Of a DNA stretch of 54,107 bases, positions 51,681-54,107 are shown piece after piece (position 1 is the first letter of the stretch; each line of letters begins with the position of its first letter). The notes below the pieces were generated by a model. It saw only the letters and a list, made by a program, of their open reading frames with translations. It did not search any database and had not been told where the DNA came from. This DNA is from Candidatus Palauibacter poriticola (GTDB taxonomy: Bacteria > Gemmatimonadota > Gemmatimonadetes > Palauibacterales > Palauibacteraceae). Position numbers and translations under genes: made by a program. The stretch is taken from contig JAAXHJ010000038.1 of assembly GCA_012270965.1 (NCBI GenBank), positions 49,222 to 103,328 on the forward strand. Reading direction: 5' to 3'.

Positions 51681-52532
51681 CTAGCGCTGGCAGCCGGCAC
51701 AGAAGAACGAACTCCGTCCGGCCTGCACGATCCGCCGGATCGGCCGGGCGCAAGCGGGACACCCGGCCCCCTCGCGCTGATACACGTCCAGCCGCGTCTG
51801 AAACGAGCCCGAGCGCCCGTTCACGGCGCGATAGTCCCGCAGCGTCGTGCCCGCGCTCGCGAGCGCCTCTCGCAGCACGGCTCGTACCGCCCGATGCAGT
51901 CGCCGCACCTCCGTCGCGTCGAGCGAGCCGGCGGGTCGGCGCGGGTCGATCCTCGCGCGGTACAACGCCTCGCTGGCGTAGATGTTCCCCACGCCGGCGA
52001 CGCGCCGCTGATCCAGCAGCGCGTTCTTGATCGGCGTCCGCAGCGGCGCGACGATGCGAGCCAGACGGGCGGCGGTGAACGTTCGGCCGAGGGGCTCGGG
52101 TCCGAGCGCGGCCTCCCGGGCCCGCCATGCCTCGGGCGTCAGCAGGTCGAAGCCGCCGAGGCGGCGGACGTCGTCGTAGAAGAGCGTCCGGCCGTCGTCG
52201 AGTTCGAAGTCGAGGCCCGGATGCCGGAAATCCGGGGAGTCCGGACGGTCCGGGGCGAGCGCGAAACGGCCGGTCATACGGACTTGAACGCGCATCAGCC
52301 GCTCCACCGGACCGTCGATGCCATTCCCCGCGTGGAGCGGAAAGAGCAGGTACTTGGCCCGGCGGTCCGCCTCTCCGAAGGTGCGCCCGAGCACGGCGCG
52401 GGAAAACGACCGCGCCGAATGCCCTCCGAGGATCAGGTCGTCGTGGTGGACCCGGGTGCCGCGGATCCGCCGGCCTCGGAGGCGCGGGGCGAGGTCCCGG
52501 CGCATCGTCTCGACCTCTGGAAGTTCCGGCAC
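51681..52532 (-). CDS. mutM: Formamidopyrimidine-DNA glycosylase
   Basis: A 283-residue repair enzyme that removes 8-oxoguanine and cuts at the AP site. The catalytic N-terminus PELPEVETMRRDLAP is intact. The H2TH region is LLDQRRVAGVGNIYASEALY, and the C-terminal zinc finger has two CxxC pairs (GCPACARP and FFCAGC). The GTG start is at 52532. It lies nine bases after purD. Confidence 0.95.
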   Translation of the reverse strand: MPELPEVETMRRDLAPRLRGRRIRGTRVHHDDLILGGHSARSFSRAVLGRTFGEADRRAKYLLFPLHAGNGIDGPVERLMRVQVRMTGRFALAPDRPDSPDFRHPGLDFELDDGRTLFYDDVRRLGGFDLLTPEAWRAREAALGPEPLGRTFTAARLARIVAPLRTPIKNALLDQRRVAGVGNIYASEALYRARIDPRRPAGSLDATEVRRLHRAVRAVLREALASAGTTLRDYRAVNGRSGSFQTRLDVYQREGAGCPACARPIRRIVQAGRSSFFCAGCQR

Positions 52533-52541
52533 GCTGACCCG

Positions 52542-53870
52542 CTAGCCGCCCGAGATCGTCCCCGAGGGATGGATCCGCGCCGCCTCGTCCGGCCCGAGCC
52601 GGCCGGGATGCAGCTCGTGCCAACCGATGTCGGATCGCGAATGGGCGCCATCGAATCGGATCCGGGCCACGGCCTCGCGGCTGCGCCGCGCCGCTTGATC
52701 GAGCGTCCCGCCGAACCCGGTGACTCCGAGTACCCGCCCTCCGGCCGTGACGAGCCGCCCCTCCTTCATCGCGGTCCCCGCGTGAAACACGCTCACCTCG
52801 TCGGGGTCGAAGGCCGGAATCTCGATCGACCGCCCGGAATCCGAGCCTTCCGGATATCCGGCGCTCGCCATGACGGTGACGAGCGCGTGCCCCGGAGCGG
52901 CTTCGGGGCGCCAGCCGGCGAGCGAGTCGCCGTGCGCCACCCGCAGCATCGGCTCGAGCAGGCTCGAGCGGGTGAGCGGGAGGACGACCTGCGTCTCCGG
53001 ATCTCCCATCCGGCAGTTGAACTCGACGACGCGCGGCCCCGTTGCGGTCAGCATGAGCCCCGCGTACAGGAAGCCGCGATAGGGGGCGCCGGACTCCGCC
53101 ATCGCGTCGAGCACGGGTTGCGCGATCTCGCGCCGCACTTCGTGGATGAAGGCCGGATCGGCCGGCGCCGCGGGGGAGTAGGCCCCCATGCCGCCGGTGT
53201 TCAAGCCGCGGTCGCCCTCCCCGACCCGCTTGTAGTCCCGAGACGTGAGCAGCGGAACGGCGCGCTCGCCGTCGGCCACGAAGAACACGGACAGCTCCAG
53301 GCCGCGCATGAACTCCTCGATCACGACCCGCCCGCCCGCGTCGCCGAACTTGCGGTCGACCATCATCGCCCTGATCGCCGTCCTGGCTTCCCCGCGCGTC
53401 TCGCAGACGATGGCGCCCTTGCCGGCCGCCAGGCCGGAAGCCTTTACGACGAGGGGTTCCTCGTGGCCCGCAACGTAGTCCAGCGCCGCCGCGGCATCGT
53501 CGAACGTCTCGTAATCCGCGGTCGGCACGCCGCGGCCCCGCATCAGTCGTTTTGCGAACGCCTTGGAAGATTCGAGGCGGGCTCCCGCCCCGTCGGGCCC
53601 AAACACGGGCAGGCCGGCCTCGGCGAAGCGGTCGGCGATGCCGGCCGCGAGCGGTGCTTCGGGGCCGACGACGGTGAGGTCGATGCGCCGCGCGGCCGCG
53701 AAGTCGAGCAAGGCGCCGATGTCCGCGGCCCGGATGTCGACGAGTTCCGCCGTCCCGAGCATGCCCGGGTTGCCGGGGGCCGCGTAGATGGTGGCGTTCG
53801 GCGCGTCGCGGCGCAGGCGGTCCGCGAAGGCGTGCTCCCGGCCGCCACTTCCGATGATGAGGAGGTTCAT
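52542..53870 (-). CDS. purD: Phosphoribosylamine-glycine ligase
   Basis: A 442-residue ATP-grasp enzyme of purine synthesis (GAR synthetase). Features: LLIIGSGGREHAFADRL at the start, YAAPGNPGML, LVVKASGLAAGKGAIVC (ATP lid), RDYKRVGEGDRGLNTGGMGA and RVVEFNCRMGDPETQVVLPL. Complete. It is the first gene of a purD-mutM unit. ATG start. Confidence 0.95.
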   Translation of the reverse strand: MNLLIIGSGGREHAFADRLRRDAPNATIYAAPGNPGMLGTAELVDIRAADIGALLDFAAARRIDLTVVGPEAPLAAGIADRFAEAGLPVFGPDGAGARLESSKAFAKRLMRGRGVPTADYETFDDAAAALDYVAGHEEPLVVKASGLAAGKGAIVCETRGEARTAIRAMMVDRKFGDAGGRVVIEEFMRGLELSVFFVADGERAVPLLTSRDYKRVGEGDRGLNTGGMGAYSPAAPADPAFIHEVRREIAQPVLDAMAESGAPYRGFLYAGLMLTATGPRVVEFNCRMGDPETQVVLPLTRSSLLEPMLRVAHGDSLAGWRPEAAPGHALVTVMASAGYPEGSDSGRSIEIPAFDPDEVSVFHAGTAMKEGRLVTAGGRVLGVTGFGGTLDQAARRSREAVARIRFDGAHSRSDIGWHELHPGRLGPDEAARIHPSGTISGG

Positions 53871-54107
53871 GGCGGCAGGATGACGCGCCGCCCGTCCTCC
53901 GGCAACGGCTGGCGACCCGAAGTGGCTGGCCGACGTGATCGCGGGCGTAGATCCGCAGCTCGGCGGAATCGGGTCAGCCTCCCGGGCGGAACCCTCGGCA
54001 GCGCGGGAGGTCGGTCTCCACCAGGGCCGATGCGATCTTGTCGGCTCGCCCGCGATCGGGTGAGGATCAACCTTCCTCGGTGACGGTGAACCTCATGAGA
54101 CTTCCCG
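53871..54107. other. Window end, no gene recognised
   Basis: About 240 bases upstream of purD. No conserved frame is seen on either strand. A short plus-strand frame near the edge (SSVTVNLMRLP) and a minus-strand one (MRFTVTEEG then stop) cannot be judged without the next bases. The purD promoter should be here; no clear hexamer pair was found. Confidence 0.4.

Noticed and set aside
53867..54070. 67-codon minus-strand frame upstream of purD
   Set aside because: Arg/Pro-rich with no motif; probably the purD upstream region.

Overview
The window is very GC-rich, densely coded DNA with bacterial gene order, many GTG/TTG starts and many 4-bp stop/start overlaps. The best guess for the source is a Gemmatimonadota-like bacterium, possibly a sponge- or sediment-associated lineage. 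That is inference: it rests on the secreted GWxTD-like and six-bladed propeller proteins, the relic of a carboxypeptidase-regulatory/TonB-plug protein, the B12-dependent ribonucleotide reductase and the overall codon style. No rRNA, tRNA, CRISPR array or transposase was seen. LAYOUT. 1-4,662 (minus strand): a broken type I restriction-modification operon, hsdM - DUF2442 - DUF4160 (frameshifted) - 78-aa protein - hsdS - RhuM/Fic - hsdR. All three hsd genes have lost an internal block (SAM motif I in M, the central conserved region in S, the helicase motor in R), and hsdM and hsdR also carry frameshifts. 5,209-6,969: DUF3311 protein plus sodium/solute symporter. 7,102-12,157: secreted proteins (metallo-beta-lactamase-fold lipoprotein, GWxTD-like protein, cupin lipoprotein, unknown lipoprotein) followed by a DtxR/MntR regulator. 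12,217-18,402: housekeeping genes (PHP phosphoesterase, IscA/ErpA, CoaE, NrnA, a decayed carboxypeptidase-regulatory gene, Fur-type regulator, agmatinase-family hydrolase). 18,492-21,985: ABC exporter, glycine-rich lipoprotein, endonuclease III. 22,116-27,869: a tight peptidoglycan-recycling operon, murQ (fused to a DinB-like domain) - anmK - nagZ - SSS-family transporter. 27,866-32,278: nrdJ behind a promoter with two NrdR-like boxes and a terminator-like hairpin, then ispG, a tandem repeat and rpsU. 32,438-35,056: a secreted trio (Cys-rich protein, beta-propeller lipoprotein, gluzincin-like protease). 35,665-42,238: small unknown protein, pyruvate kinase, PhnP-like hydrolase, LepA, ROK kinase, PfkB-type kinase. 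42,235-43,735: a two-gene partner-switching-like cassette (STAS + histidine-kinase-type ATPase, then STAS-like + winged helix) overlapping the kinase before it and the penicillin acylase after it. 46,360-47,543: NifU-type protein and Mrp. 47,554-51,516: ECF sigma factor, anti-sigma factor, bactofilin-like membrane protein and a LiaF-like secreted protein in one overlapping operon. 51,681-53,870: mutM and purD. MAIN POINTS FOR A SECOND LOOK: (i) a dispersed, partly palindromic repeat of about 60-75 bp that occurs between genes and also in frame inside two exported proteins, giving a shared peptide close to RFTALGADAGFR; (ii) the MurQ-DinB fusion at the head of the recycling operon; (iii) the coordinated internal losses in the type I restriction locus; (iv) the NrdR boxes plus attenuator-like leader of nrdJ; (v) the STAS/ATPase plus STAS/winged-helix cassette.
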